DNA from: Neocallimastix lanati (nom. inval.) | Taxonomy: Eukaryota; Neocallimastigomycota; Neocallimastigomycetes; Neocallimastigales; Neocallimastigaceae | Direction: 5' to 3' | Assembly (NCBI GenBank): GCA_016946835.1 | Contig: JACVTC010000038.1 | Span: forward strand, 575,001-639,000 | Length of the DNA stretch: 64,000 bases | Shown here: positions 1 through 11,054 of the stretch, piece by piece | How the letters are laid out: every line of letters begins with the position of its first letter | Position numbering within the stretch: the stretch's first letter is position 1 | Translations under genes and position numbers: made by a program | Notes under the pieces: generated by a model | Databases searched by the model: none | The model's input: only the letters and a program-made list of their open reading frames with translations | Told to the model about the DNA's origin: nothing

Positions 1-816
1 AATTATTGTATAAATAAAACAAGCACCAAATCTCCTAACTAAAATAACCAAATTTCATTAAATTGATAAAGTGTAAAAAAAAAAAAACATAAACTTGCAC
101 ATATGGGTACCCATCTCCCATATGGCCATACAGTTATTAATTAACTGTAAGGTGATGAGTTATTGATAAAGTGTAAAATAATAATATATATTATATATAT
201 TTTAATACTCAACTATGATAATTGTTTTGTTTTGTTTTTTTTAGATATTTAAATTATTATTTTATTTTTATTTTTTTTTTTTTTTTTTCTTTTTTTTTTT
301 TTATTATTTTACTTTTTCTTTTATTAAGTTTACTATATTATGATTAAAATTTTTTTTTTTTTTAGATGTTAAAATTATTATTGCAAAAATTTAAAATCTC
401 AACATTATTTTTGTTTCCTTTTTTTTTTTTTTATTTTAATTTTTTTTTTATTTTTTTATTAATTTTTTTTTTTTTTATTATTTTAAAAAAAATTTTTTTA
501 ACTATAAAAAAAGAAAAATGATATTTCCCAGTACATTTATACCGTTATTAAAAAATACTGTAAAATTAGATAATAAATAAATATGAAAACTATTAAATCT
601 TTTTTTTTTTTTTTTTTCGTTATATTTGAAAATATACAAAAAAAATTAAAAAAAAAAAAAATTATTTTTAAAATTTAATTTAAACTGTCTCATAATTATT
701 TTACAAATAATTTGAAATTTACTATTTTATATTATTTTATATTGGTTTAAAAAAGAAAGCATCTTTCTTATCAAAAAAACTTATAAGAAAATGTGTATAT
801 CCCTTTTTTAAGGTAT
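1..816. other. Intergenic AT desert 3' of eIF2-beta
   Basis: No gene is visible. The stretch is dominated by poly(T) and A/T runs. The exception is a roughly 100-bp island of normal complexity at about 79-161, which holds palindromes such as ATGGGTACCCAT and is bracketed by a direct repeat listed separately. It lies downstream of the eIF2-beta stop codon, so it would include that gene's 3' UTR. No clear polyadenylation site can be singled out because A/T hexamers are everywhere. Confidence 0.6.
62..178. repeat. 17-bp direct repeat bracketing a palindromic island
   Basis: ATTGATAAAGTGTAAAA occurs at 62-78 and again at 162-178, exactly 100 bp apart. The DNA between them is unusually G+C-containing for this window and holds a perfect 12-bp palindrome (ATGGGTACCCAT, near 103), CCATATGG-like half sites, and the near-palindrome ACAGTTATTAATTAACTGT. 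Possible readings are the target-site duplication of a short insertion or the footprint of a local duplication. No coding sense was seen. Confidence 0.6.
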
Positions 817-2859
817 TTATTGAGCAGCTCTTTGAGCAGCACGCTTTTCGGTTTGAGCCTTTATTAATAAAAAATTAAAAATTAATTAGTTTAATATTTT
901 AATTATTATTATTTAATTTAATTTATAATAAAATTAATAATAAATTATATTAACCTTGAAACCAGTCTTAATAGTAGAAACGGATTTAACAGCACCACAA
1001 GCTTCACAATGTAAGAAGAAAATACGATTATCCTTTTCTAAGATAGTTTCTGGTGACTTACAAACCTTACAAGTAACATATTCCACTGTAATAATATAAT
1101 ATATTTTTTAATTAGATTGTTAATGATCAATTTAACAAACCAATATATATATTTAATCTTTTACTATTTCTTTATATATTATTATTTCTTTTGATAGTAA
1201 ATACATACTAATATAACGCTTTAACACATTTTCAATTTGCTTTTGTTGGAAACGACCCTTAATAACTAAACGTTGAGAACCATCGACTGAACCACTAGTA
1301 CCAAGTTCAGCAAATAAAAATTGAATAACATGTTCTGGTTGACGATGCATTCTTTTAATTTATATTTTCCAGTATATTAAAATTATTTATTTTAAAATAA
1401 CAGCAACCAAAAAAATAATTAATACTTTAAAAAATTAAAAAAAATAACTAAATTTTTTTTTTTAACTTTATATTTATTTGAAAACAATATGATATACCTT
1501 TTACAAATTTCAACTAAGTTAAAGAAGACAGTCTTACGAGAACCTTCACGGTGAACTTGTGGTGGAACAATAGTATAACGCTTCTTTTCACCAACAAGAT
1601 CTGGATTCTTTTCATGAAGAATCTTGAAAATACGAGTAAGAAGCTTTTTTTTAATATTTATAAAAAAAAATTATTAAAATAAAAAATAAAAAAATATATT
1701 GTTAATTATATTTATTGTATAATTATAATAAATTTATTTAAATGTTTATACAATTTATTAATAGACTTACTTCATCATAGGTGTAATCTCTATCGGAATC
1801 AAGCCAGCTTTCTTCACCAGCATTTTCCTTCTTTTCTTCACCTTGTTCTTCAGTAACATCATCGATACCTCCATCAGCCTTAAGTTGGGCTTCGAATTCA
1901 GCAAGATTTGGTCTCTTCTTCTTCTTCTTCTTCTTTTCACCAAAGGAAGCAATACTATCAACTTCAGCTGGAGATTCAGATCTTGGAGTATCAGTCTATT
2001 TATATTATTCATATAATAATTTTGAAATATATATATATACAAATTGTATGATTACCTTTTAATAAATAATTCATTAAATTTCATTCATAAAAAATTTTAT
2101 ACATATAAATTTTATTTTATTTTACTTCAAGAGAAGCGGTCTTCTTCTTCTTCTTCTTCTTTTTTTCACCAAACATGGCCATTGGATCTTCAACCTTAGC
2201 TTCAGTGCTTTCGGAAGCAACTTCAGCTGACTTATCCTTCTTCTTCTTCTTCTTCTTTTTCATAGTAGTATCGAAGAAGGCCTTTATATTAATTTTATAT
2301 ATAATATAATATATTAATTATTTATAAGTATTAATAATTCATTATTCTATTCATTTATTCTAAATAAAAACTTTCATAAAAATTTAATAATCATGATAAA
2401 TTTTTTTTTTTTTTTTTATATTATTTATTTGATTGAAATAAATTTAAATCAATGATTTAATATAAATCATAAAATTATTATAATTATTAACATCCTCAAA
2501 ACAATTATAAATATAACTATATAATATTAATATTTGTTAATTATTAATATACTTTATAATTGAGTTTATTTTATTTTTTTTTTTCTTAATGAAAATTTAA
2601 TTTGAATGATATAATTTCCAACTTTTTATCAGAAAAAAAAAAAATATATATATATATATAATCAATCAAAACATTAATTTTATATTGTATACGAAATTCA
2701 TTTTTTGTCTAGAATAAATTTATCATATTGATTTGATTTATAAATTCAACGTTGTTTTTTTTTTTTTTTTTTTTTAATATATTTTAAAATTTCCGTATTT
2801 ACAGATGGATCTTCGACAGCCTTTTCTTGTTCATGTTTAATTTCTTCTTCGTTTTCCAT
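817..2859 (-). CDS. Translation initiation factor eIF2 subunit beta, 7 exons
   Basis: Beta subunit of the eIF2 heterotrimer, which carries initiator Met-tRNA with GTP to the 40S ribosome in the cytoplasm. Exons read on the minus strand are 2859-2803, 2281-2126, 1995-1771, 1643-1498, 1351-1209, 1085-955 and 858-817; all joins keep frame and follow GT-AG, giving 299 residues. Three lysine blocks (about residues 27-34, 59-66 and 92-98), the K-boxes known to bind eIF5 and eIF2B-epsilon, are all visible and are written mostly as AAG codons. The conserved core begins near [15 protein letters not shown] and includes [24 protein letters not shown] followed by [17 protein letters not shown] (split over two exons). 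The C-terminal zinc ribbon has Cys248, Cys251, Cys269 and Cys272 (TCKVC and HCEAC). The protein ends in an Ala/Gln-rich tail. Length and domain order match the family (yeast SUI3, human EIF2S2). Introns are almost pure A/T, the first being about 520 bp. Confidence 0.95.
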
Positions 2860-4305
2860 ATTGATTTATTATTATTATTTAATAAATAAAAAATAAATCT
2901 TGGTTTGCAAAGAAAAAAAAAAAAAAATATGTATAGTAAATATTAATATAATAATTAATTATTTTATGTACGTAATAAAAATATATATTAATTTATTACA
3001 TTATATATATAATACAATATTTCTATGGTAAATAATAATTTATTATAATTATATTTTATAAAAATCATATATTTTAAAAATATGATTGGTCTAATTTAAT
3101 TATATATAACACAGCCAGTCAATGAAATTAATACAATTATTAACCTTTATATAAAAAAATTGTTAATTGTGTAAAAAAAAAAAAAATAAACAAATATTAT
3201 ATTAAATATATTTATAAAATTATTGAATAACTAATAGTGTAATAAATTTTAAATATTTAATAATAATTAAGAATAATTAATAATAAAGAATATATATTAA
3301 ATATTGATTTTTTAAATAAATAGAAAATATTACAACAAAATAATTAATTGTAAAAGTAATGATTAATATATTTTTTATAGCTATTTAATAGTTTTTGCTA
3401 AGCACCGATTTCAATATAAAATAATATCATAAAATTTTATAATTTGAATGTAACTACTACCAAATTATTAAATAATATTCAAATTAAAGAAAGTTATTAT
3501 AAAAAATATTATAACTATTCGTATATATAAATTTTCATTTTGATTTAATATAGAATAATTATTTAATTTTAATATTTTATTCTATATTTGAAAAATAATA
3601 GTCGTCATTTAAAATTTTTTTAAAAAGCTTAGTAATAATTATAACTTTTATAACTTTTATAAAGATTAAAATAAAATAAAAAATAAAAAAGTAAAATATT
3701 AAAAAAAATAAAGAAAAAATGTAAAACAATATTAAAATATATGTAGTTTTATCAAATTGAATGTCTGTATTTTTAGGTCAACTCTATTTAATATATTTAT
3801 CATATTATCCAAAATAGTATTTAAATATAAAATTTTTTATATGTAATTTAATATTTATTTTTAATTTTTTTTTTTTTTTTTTTATAATAATTAAAATTTT
3901 ATATTGATTAAATTTTTAAAGTTTTATTTAACCATTTTTTAAATGTATATGAAATATTATTTTTTTTATTTACAATACTTAAAAAACTATAATTTCATAA
4001 AACATCAAAAATATCCATAATATTTTATTATGATAATTATAATATTAATTATAATATTTTATTATAATATTTTATTATCTTATTATTTTATAATTATAAT
4101 ATTTTATTATAATATTTTATTATTAGATAATTAAATATTTTATAGACATATATATTTGATGAATAATATATTAAAACTAAGTTATTAAGTTATTATATTG
4201 TTATTAATATATGTTTTCGATGAAATTAAAAAATTTTATATAACTTTTCATAGTTGTTTATGTTCTTTTGATCTATATTGTTTGATATTTTTTGATTATG
4301 ATTAA

Positions 4306-4420
4306 TTTGATTCAACTAACATTATCATTATTGGTGAAAAAATTAAGAAACACTACGACGAAGTGGTCTATAATGTGGTTTTCATACCTAATATTCATAA
4401 ATGGAAAAGAGTGCAATTTT
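4306..4420 (+). pseudogene. Coding-like relic, unidentified
   Basis: About 38 codons read open with ordinary amino-acid content (IIIIGEKIKKHYDEVVY, then NVVFIPNIHKWKRVQ). They run into a poly(T) tract of more than 20 bases. After the tract, FPDYVNELNR-like sequence continues in another register near 4460-4485. A stop precedes the segment and no start or splice context is clear. It looks like a decayed fragment of a mobile-element protein, but no family can be named. Confidence 0.35.
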
Positions 4421-4633
4421 TTTTTTTTTTTTTTTTTTTTTTGACATTTAAATATTTTTCCCCGACTATGTTAATGAATTAAATAGAATATTGATAAATA
4501 TAAGACTTTTAATAATAAAAGTTTTTTACTTTGTAAATGAAAATTTAAATTCAAAAATTTATGAGTGACGTAACATAGCTTTATTTTCAATATTTTATAT
4601 AATGAAATTTACTTAAAAGATTAACGCTTTAAT

Positions 4634-4672
<39 letters not shown>

Positions 4673-4803
4673 ATTAATTATTAGAACTTTTATACTTTTA
4701 TGAAATGAGAAATATCCTTAATATTTTTATATTCTAAAAATTTAAAATGAAAATATCAAGTTATTCTTTATACAACCAAATAAAATTTTGTTTTATGAAT
4801 TTA

Positions 4804-4837
<34 letters not shown>

Positions 4838-5284
4838 TTATTTGCTAATATTTAATATTTATTTAGTATTCTAATTATAGAAGTATCATTATTATTTAAT
4901 TTTTTAATTATTTAACCAATAATTTATTTATTTTTAATTATTTACTTATTTAGTTAATTGCTTAGTTTAGTATACTCAATTATTTGTAAAATTATTCATT
5001 CAATTATTTAGTTATTTATTATATATTTAATTATTTATTTATTACCTATTTATTTATTTATTTATTTATTTTAAATTTCTATTTATTTTTTTAATTTTTC
5101 ATTTATTTAATTATTTAATTTTTATTTATTAAACTATTTAATTTTTATTTATTTATTTATTTACTTCATATTTCTGTTAAAAAATAAAATACTGATTTTT
5201 TATAACGAATTATTTATAAAAGTTATCTTTATTTATTTACTTATTTAGTTAGTTACATATTTATTTTATTATTTATTTATTTAT

Positions 5285-5573
5285 TTACTTATTTATTTAT
5301 TTATTTACTTATTTATATTTTATCTATTTATTTATGTTATTTATTTATTTACATATTTATTTATTTATATGACTTATTTTATTTATTTACATATTTATTA
5401 ATTTTTTATTTACTTATTTATTTATTTTTATTTACTTATTTATTTATTTACTTATTTATATTTTATCTATTTATTTATGTTATTTATTTATTTACATATT
5501 TATTTATTTATATGACTTATTTTATTTATTTACATATTTATTAATTTTTTATTTACTTATTTATTTATTTTTA
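5285..5573. repeat. Tandem duplication, 143-bp period, of TTTA-rich DNA
   Basis: A block containing the markers TTTTATCTATTTATTTATG and ATATGACTTATTTTATTTA occurs twice. The first marker lies at about 5318 and 5461, and GACTTATTTT at 5371 and 5514, so the offset is 143 bp in both cases. The copies look identical across their shared part, suggesting a recent duplication inside the older TTTA/TTAC tetramer tract (about 4805-5870). Confidence 0.75.
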
Positions 5574-6293
5574 TTTACTTATTTATTTATTTTTTATTTA
5601 CTTATTTATTTATTTTTATTTACATATTTATTTAAGTACTTATTTATTTGTTATTTACTTTTTATTTACTTATTTATTTACTTATTTATTTACTTATTTA
5701 TTTACTTATTTATTTTGTTACTTATTGTTTATTTACTTATTTATGTTTCTTATTATTTATTAATTTATTTAGTCATTTAATATTTACTTATTTAATTAAT
5801 TATTTAATATTTACTTATTTTTTTTTTTTTTTTTACGTATTTATTCAATTATTTGATTATTTTGTTTATTATTTATTTCAATCATATAAAATAACATGAT
5901 TTTTTATAACGAATTATATAATTTTTAAAATTTACTAAGAAATGTATAAATTTAAAAAAATATATAAATATATATTATTATTTATATATTATTAAGCTTT
6001 ATTTATTACTATTATGTAATATAAATAATAATATATATAGTTGGTAAGATACAATTATTCCATTTTTGATATTTAAAATTAAAAAATATATTTATTTCAT
6101 AAGATTATTTGTTATTAAATAGGCAATAATACATAAATTAACCTTAATATCTATTAATTATCAAAAAATTAACAATTATAAAAAATAAATGAATATACAA
6201 ATAAATGTTTTTTATTAATAATCATGAATAATTATTAATTATTGATTATTAATAATTAATAAATAACACTAAAGAATATATAAAGAATAGATA

Positions 6294-6556
6294 CTAAATA
6301 ATAAATAATAAATAATAAATAATAAATAATAAATAATAAATAATAAATAATAAATAATAAATAATAAATAATAAATAATAAATAATAAATAATAAATAAT
6401 AAATAATAAATAATAAATAATAAATAATAAATAATAAATAATAAATAATAAATAATAAATAATAAATAATAAATAATAAATAATAAATAATAAATAATAA
6501 ATAATAAATAATAAATAATAAATAATAAATAATAAATAATAAATAATAAATAATAT
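6294..6556. repeat. Heptamer satellite (AAATAAT)n, array 1
   Basis: About 37 near-perfect copies of a 7-bp unit. Read on the minus strand it is TTATTTA, the same heptamer as the large array near 30.6-32.7 kb. Since three heptamers equal seven codons and lack stops in one frame, it produces a spurious frame repeating YYLLFII. The edges degrade into ATA-rich DNA. Confidence 0.9.
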
Positions 6557-6911
6557 ATAATAATAATAAATAATAATAATAAATACTATATAATAAATAA
6601 TAAATTTGCCCATAGATTTAATATCACAAAAAAAAAAATTAAATATTCACAATCTAATATAGATGAGATGACTTTTGTGAATTAAAATATTTTTTTTTAA
6701 AAAAAAAAAAAAATAGAACGATTTTTTAATTAAATAATTACATATAAATATTATAAATATTGAAAAAGAAAAATATTTATATAGAATACAAAAAATATAT
6801 AAAATAAATACAACAAAAGATACAAAAAAATTTAAAATATTTATAAAAAAAAATATAAAATATATAAAAAAAATTTTATAAAAATATATAAAAAAATAAT
6901 AAAAATTAATA

Positions 6912-6947
<36 letters not shown>

Positions 6948-8118
6948 AATAGTTTAATTCTATTAATTCATCAATGCCAATAAAAAAAAAAGATTTAATT
7001 CTATATATTCATAACTAACTTTTTTTTATTTCAAATTATAATTAATTATTATTCATAAATTTTATTAATATATTCAAATAAATTAATTATTCCATAATTA
7101 TTAAAATTTCCTTTTTTTATTTATTTATTTTTTTATGTATTTATTTTTTTATGTATTTATTTTTTTATGTATTTATTTATTTAAAAAAAAAAAAACAATA
7201 TATTTTTATCAATTTAAATTTGAATTGATTATTAATGAATTGATTAATATAATATGTATTTATTATAATTATATTAATTATATGGGCAGTTTTTAATCCA
7301 CTATTAAATTAATTTCTTCTAAGATCAAAAAAAAAAAATTCTAAAAATAATATATTATTGATAATTTAAAATATTATTTACTACAATTAATAATTACATC
7401 ATATAAATACCAGTTTTTCTTTTTTGAATCTTTTTTTTTTTCGAATATTATCTTAAATAAAATATTACATAAAATAATAATAATAATAAAGCATATTTAA
7501 TTATATTGAATTTTAATTTAAAATCAAAGAAAATATATTTATATATATAAAATCAAATTTATATCAAATAGTAATAAAAAAAAAAAAAAAAAAAAGAAGA
7601 AAAAGAAATAAATAAATGGATAATTTGAAACAAATTAAATAAAGAAAAAATAACAGTTAATTTTATTTTCATTTCAGGTCACTAATTTATTATTAGTAAT
7701 TTTTTGCCTTAATTAAGTTAAAAGTATTAATATTAATAATTAATAATAAAAAAAAAAAAAAATACTTAATAAATTATAAATTAAAATTACTTTTATAAAT
7801 AAAATGTTATAAATAAATAAATAAATTGAATGTCTAACAGAAAAATTACTCAATACAAATATAAAAATAAAAAAAAAAATATAAAAAATAAAAAAAAAAA
7901 GTATTTCATAAATATTTATCTTTTATTTGTAATATTACAAATAGTATTTAACATAATCATAATAAGCTTATAAATCTTTAAATATTCATAAATTAAAAAT
8001 TGTATAATTTTTACAATAATTTCAAAATTTAATTTTGTTATTTAAATATACCTATAAATATTTTTTTTTTCTTTCTTTAACACTAATTAAGTATATATAT
8101 ATATATAAGTAAACGATA

Positions 8119-9603
8119 ATGGATCTTATTGTTGAAACAAAAAACGGAAAAGTTGAAGGTTTTACTGAAAATGGGGTATGTAAATGGTATGGTATTCCAT
8201 ATGCTAAACCTCCAATTAATGAACTAAGATTTCGTCGTGCTGTTCCATGTGAATCATGGGAAGGAATAAAATCTTGTAAAAAATTTCAATGTAGATGTGT
8301 ACAATTTATGAAAGGTTTTACTATTTTATTTACACCAGAAAGTGAAGATTGTCTTTATTTAAATATTTGGAGAAAAGATTCGCAGGAAAAAAAATTACCA
8401 GTATTTGTCTGGATTCACGGAGGCTATTTGCATGCTGGAGAAGGTAGTAATCCAAAATTTGATGGAGGTAATTTTGCTAGAGAAGATATTCTTTATATTG
8501 ATATAAACTATCGTCTCGGTCCTCTCGGTTGTTACGATTTTTCATATTATAATAAAGATCGATTTGATTCAAATTGTTGTCTTTCAGATCAAATTATGGC
8601 ATTAAAATGGATAAATGATAATATTGAAGCCTTCGGAGGGGATTCATCCAATATTACTATATGTGGAGAAAGTTCAGGTGGAGCAAGTGTATGTGCCTTA
8701 CTTTGTTCTCCAGCAGCCAAAGGACTTTTTAATAAAGTAATTTGTCAAAGTGGTTTACCAGACGGTTTCCATACGAAACGTTCCTTAAAATATGTTATGG
8801 ATCTTTACTTAAAGTATTTGGGTATCACCCCAGAAAATATTGATGAATTGACAACCCTCGATGTAAACCGTCTAAAACAGGGCGTTTCACTTCTTTACAA
8901 AAATTTAAGTAAAGTTTATCCGGGATGTTATATGCCAGGTATTCTTTATGATGATCTCTTCCCTGAAGATTGCTATAAAAGTATAAAAAATGGAAATACC
9001 AACGGTATTAAATTAATTATTGGTACTTGTTTAAATGAAGGATCCTTTTTCTATTTAACTGGATACTATCCTCATTCCTGGAAAAAAGTTAAAGAATACT
9101 GTGATCTCTGTAAATTTGATAAAGACTTCAATGAAGTGAATAAGGTCTATCATGTTGTAAAAAGTGAAAAACAAAAAGTTATCGATGTCAATACCGATCT
9201 TCACTTTTTAGTGGGTTCCATTAAATTAGCCGATTGTCAATGTGAAAATAATGATGTTTGGATGTATCAATTTAACTATGCCCCCCGACTTCTAAAGTTG
9301 TTAGGATTAAACGCTACTCATGGTATTGATGTATCTATATGTAATAAAAATGCGCCCAGGGATTATTTATGGTATATGACTCCTTCAAAACAAAAAGATA
9401 AATTAATGAATGAAATGTTTGGATGTTGGGTTAATTTTACTAAATATGGTGATCCTAACGGTAATCATCTTAAAATAAAATGGGAAAAGTATGATTCTAT
9501 TCATCGTAAAACCTATTTCTTTGATGAAAAATCTTCATTAGCAGAAAATCCTGCCAAAGAAAAATTTGAATTATGGAAGAATATGCAATCTTGTTATAAA
9601 TAG
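8119..9603 (+). CDS. Type-B carboxylesterase (COesterase family)
   Basis: A 494-residue alpha/beta-hydrolase of the carboxylesterase type-B family, which hydrolyses carboxylic esters. Visible marks: family start GKVEGF...YGIPYAKPP (residues 10-32), SEDCLYLNIW (75-84), oxyanion-hole HGG (100-102), nucleophile elbow GESSGG with Ser185, acidic residue Glu307 in LNEGSF, and His401 in HGIDVS, so the catalytic triad looks complete. The usual family length is about 500 residues, so the gene is full length and has no intron. There is no hydrophobic leader, so a cytosolic enzyme is expected; cysteines are numerous. Start chosen at the first Met, just before the conserved N-terminal strand, after an A/T-only leader. 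The form resembles bacterial enzymes, and bacterial origin is plausible in gut fungi, but that is inference. The natural substrate cannot be told. A poly(A) tract follows the stop directly. Confidence 0.93.
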   Translation: MDLIVETKNGKVEGFTENGVCKWYGIPYAKPPINELRFRRAVPCESWEGIKSCKKFQCRCVQFMKGFTILFTPESEDCLYLNIWRKDSQEKKLPVFVWIHGGYLHAGEGSNPKFDGGNFAREDILYIDINYRLGPLGCYDFSYYNKDRFDSNCCLSDQIMALKWINDNIEAFGGDSSNITICGESSGGASVCALLCSPAAKGLFNKVICQSGLPDGFHTKRSLKYVMDLYLKYLGITPENIDELTTLDVNRLKQGVSLLYKNLSKVYPGCYMPGILYDDLFPEDCYKSIKNGNTNGIKLIIGTCLNEGSFFYLTGYYPHSWKKVKEYCDLCKFDKDFNEVNKVYHVVKSEKQKVIDVNTDLHFLVGSIKLADCQCENNDVWMYQFNYAPRLLKLLGLNATHGIDVSICNKNAPRDYLWYMTPSKQKDKLMNEMFGCWVNFTKYGDPNGNHLKIKWEKYDSIHRKTYFFDEKSSLAENPAKEKFELWKNMQSCYK

Positions 9604-10651
9604 AAAAAAAAAAAAATATATATATATATATATATATGTATATAAATTAAATTATTTATATAAGATAAATTTATTTATTAATAAAAATAAATTAATGTTA
9701 ATAATATTTATAAATTCAGAAAAAAAAAAAAAAGTATTACAATTATTAAATTAATAACTAATTAATACTTATAAAATTATAGATAAAAATAGAAATGTTA
9801 TTAACTTAATACCAAGAAAAAAAAAAAAAAGTATTATAAAATAAATTATTATTTCTTTATTATGATAAAATGAATTATTATTTCTTTATTATGATAAAAA
9901 TAAAATTATTATTTCTTTGCTATTATAAAATAAATTATTACAAAAAAAAAAAAATTAAAATAAAATAAATAAAATAAAATAAAAACAATCATAAATAAAA
10001 AATAATTAATCCATTTCAAATATATAAAATAAATAGAAATATATAATACAAACAAAAACTATCAATGAAATGAACCAAACCACCAAAAAAAAATAATAAT
10101 AATAATAATAATAATAACAATAATTTATATAATAAAAATATACCACTAATACAAATTACTATTATTAAAAATATGTAATAAAATTATTTTATATTTTTAA
10201 AGTAAATAGAAATAATAATTATTTTAAAATAAAAATATTAAAATTAAAAATATATATATATATGTATGTATATTAAAAAAAATGAATAAATAAATAAAAA
10301 ATGATAATAAAAATAATGATGAAATAAAAATAAAAAAAAAAGTAATAAATTAAAAATATAATAATAATAATAAATATATATATATATTTATTATATATTA
10401 TATAATTCTGAATATTAATATTTTTGTAATAAAAAATATATAAATTTATCAATATTATAAAAATAAGGGTGTGTTATTTAAGTTAAGACTTCTATGACAT
10501 AGATTAATCATAATATAACGGATATATCATTAAAATACTGATGTAATAAGTTTAAAATTATATAAATTTTTAAAAAAAAAAAAAAATAAAAATAAAAAAA
10601 GTATTTATATGAAAAGTTTTTATTATATAAGCATTATGTTAATAATTGTAA
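9604..10651. other. Intergenic AT desert with short tandem repeats
   Basis: Directly after the esterase stop come A13, then (TA)n at about 9617-9637. At about 9846-9935 there are three imperfect copies of a roughly 29-bp unit containing ATTATTTCTTTATTATGATA. The remainder is AAT/AAAT simple sequence. A short complex stretch at about 10466-10560 has no recognisable coding or RNA sense. Confidence 0.6.
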
Positions 10652-11015
10652 AGCATTTCTTTGTTCAATAGGTTCAAATCGAATCGTACTACTACTACCA
10701 AGAGCGTCAATGCTGAAGAAACAGTAAGACAGGCCAGCAGGGCTAGCGCAACCAATGAAGATCATAATTTTGTATCTTTAAATTATGATTAACATTGCGA
10801 AGTCAAAATTAATTATTATACTTCAGTATAATAATGCTCTTGTGAAGTCTTACAAATATTAATTAAATGAAACTAGAATATATTATACTATTATTTTATT
10901 TTATTTTGTGTTTTATTTTGTGTTTTTTTTTTTGTTTATTTTTTATCTTTTTTTCTTTTTATTACATGTATTTTATTATATATTTAATTAATAAAGATGA
11001 AACAAGTTTGCCGTC

Positions 11016-11049
<34 letters not shown>
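10652..11049 (+). mobile_element. R1 repeat family copy a, poly(A)-tailed
   Basis: One of at least six copies in this window of an unclassified dispersed repeat (called R1 here). It holds a conserved coding-like C-terminus, with ETVRQA and SATNEDHNFVS readable only with shifts, then a conserved 3' region (AACATTGCGAAGTCAAAATT...), AATAAAGATGAA and a 30-base poly(A) ending at 11049. The 5' edge, at CATTTCTTTGTTCAATAGG, is shared with copy d, so the copy is 5'-truncated. The structure fits a retroposed transcript or a LINE-like 3' end; no enzymatic domain is present to classify it. Confidence 0.65.

Positions 11050-11054
<5 letters not shown>

Larger units (their letters stand above)
2860..8118. 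other. Intergenic desert with simple repeats and one coding-like scrap
   Basis: 5.3 kb between the 5' end of eIF2-beta and the esterase, two divergently oriented genes, so it must hold both promoters. By eye it is nearly all A/T: poly(A) at about 4639-4670, TTTA-type tetramer repeats at about 4805-5870, a 143-bp-offset tandem duplication, a heptamer array at about 6294-6556, and (AAAT)n near 6914-6950. A short coding-like scrap lies at 4306-4420. Long open frames across the tetramer and heptamer tracts are by-products of stop-free repeats. Confidence 0.7.

Noticed and set aside
1767-2042. 91-residue basic protein on the minus strand
   Set aside because: It is the wrong frame of eIF2-beta exon 3; the spliced frame gives the conserved factor.
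6269-6613. Possible membrane protein of repeating YYLLFII (also at 58707-59162)
   Set aside because: It is the translation of a stop-free heptamer satellite, with no codon variety or start context.
10670-10690. tRNA T-arm-like motif GGTTCAAATCG in the R1 copies
   Set aside because: The same bases encode the conserved GSNRNR of the R1 frame, and no acceptor, D or anticodon stem can be drawn around it.
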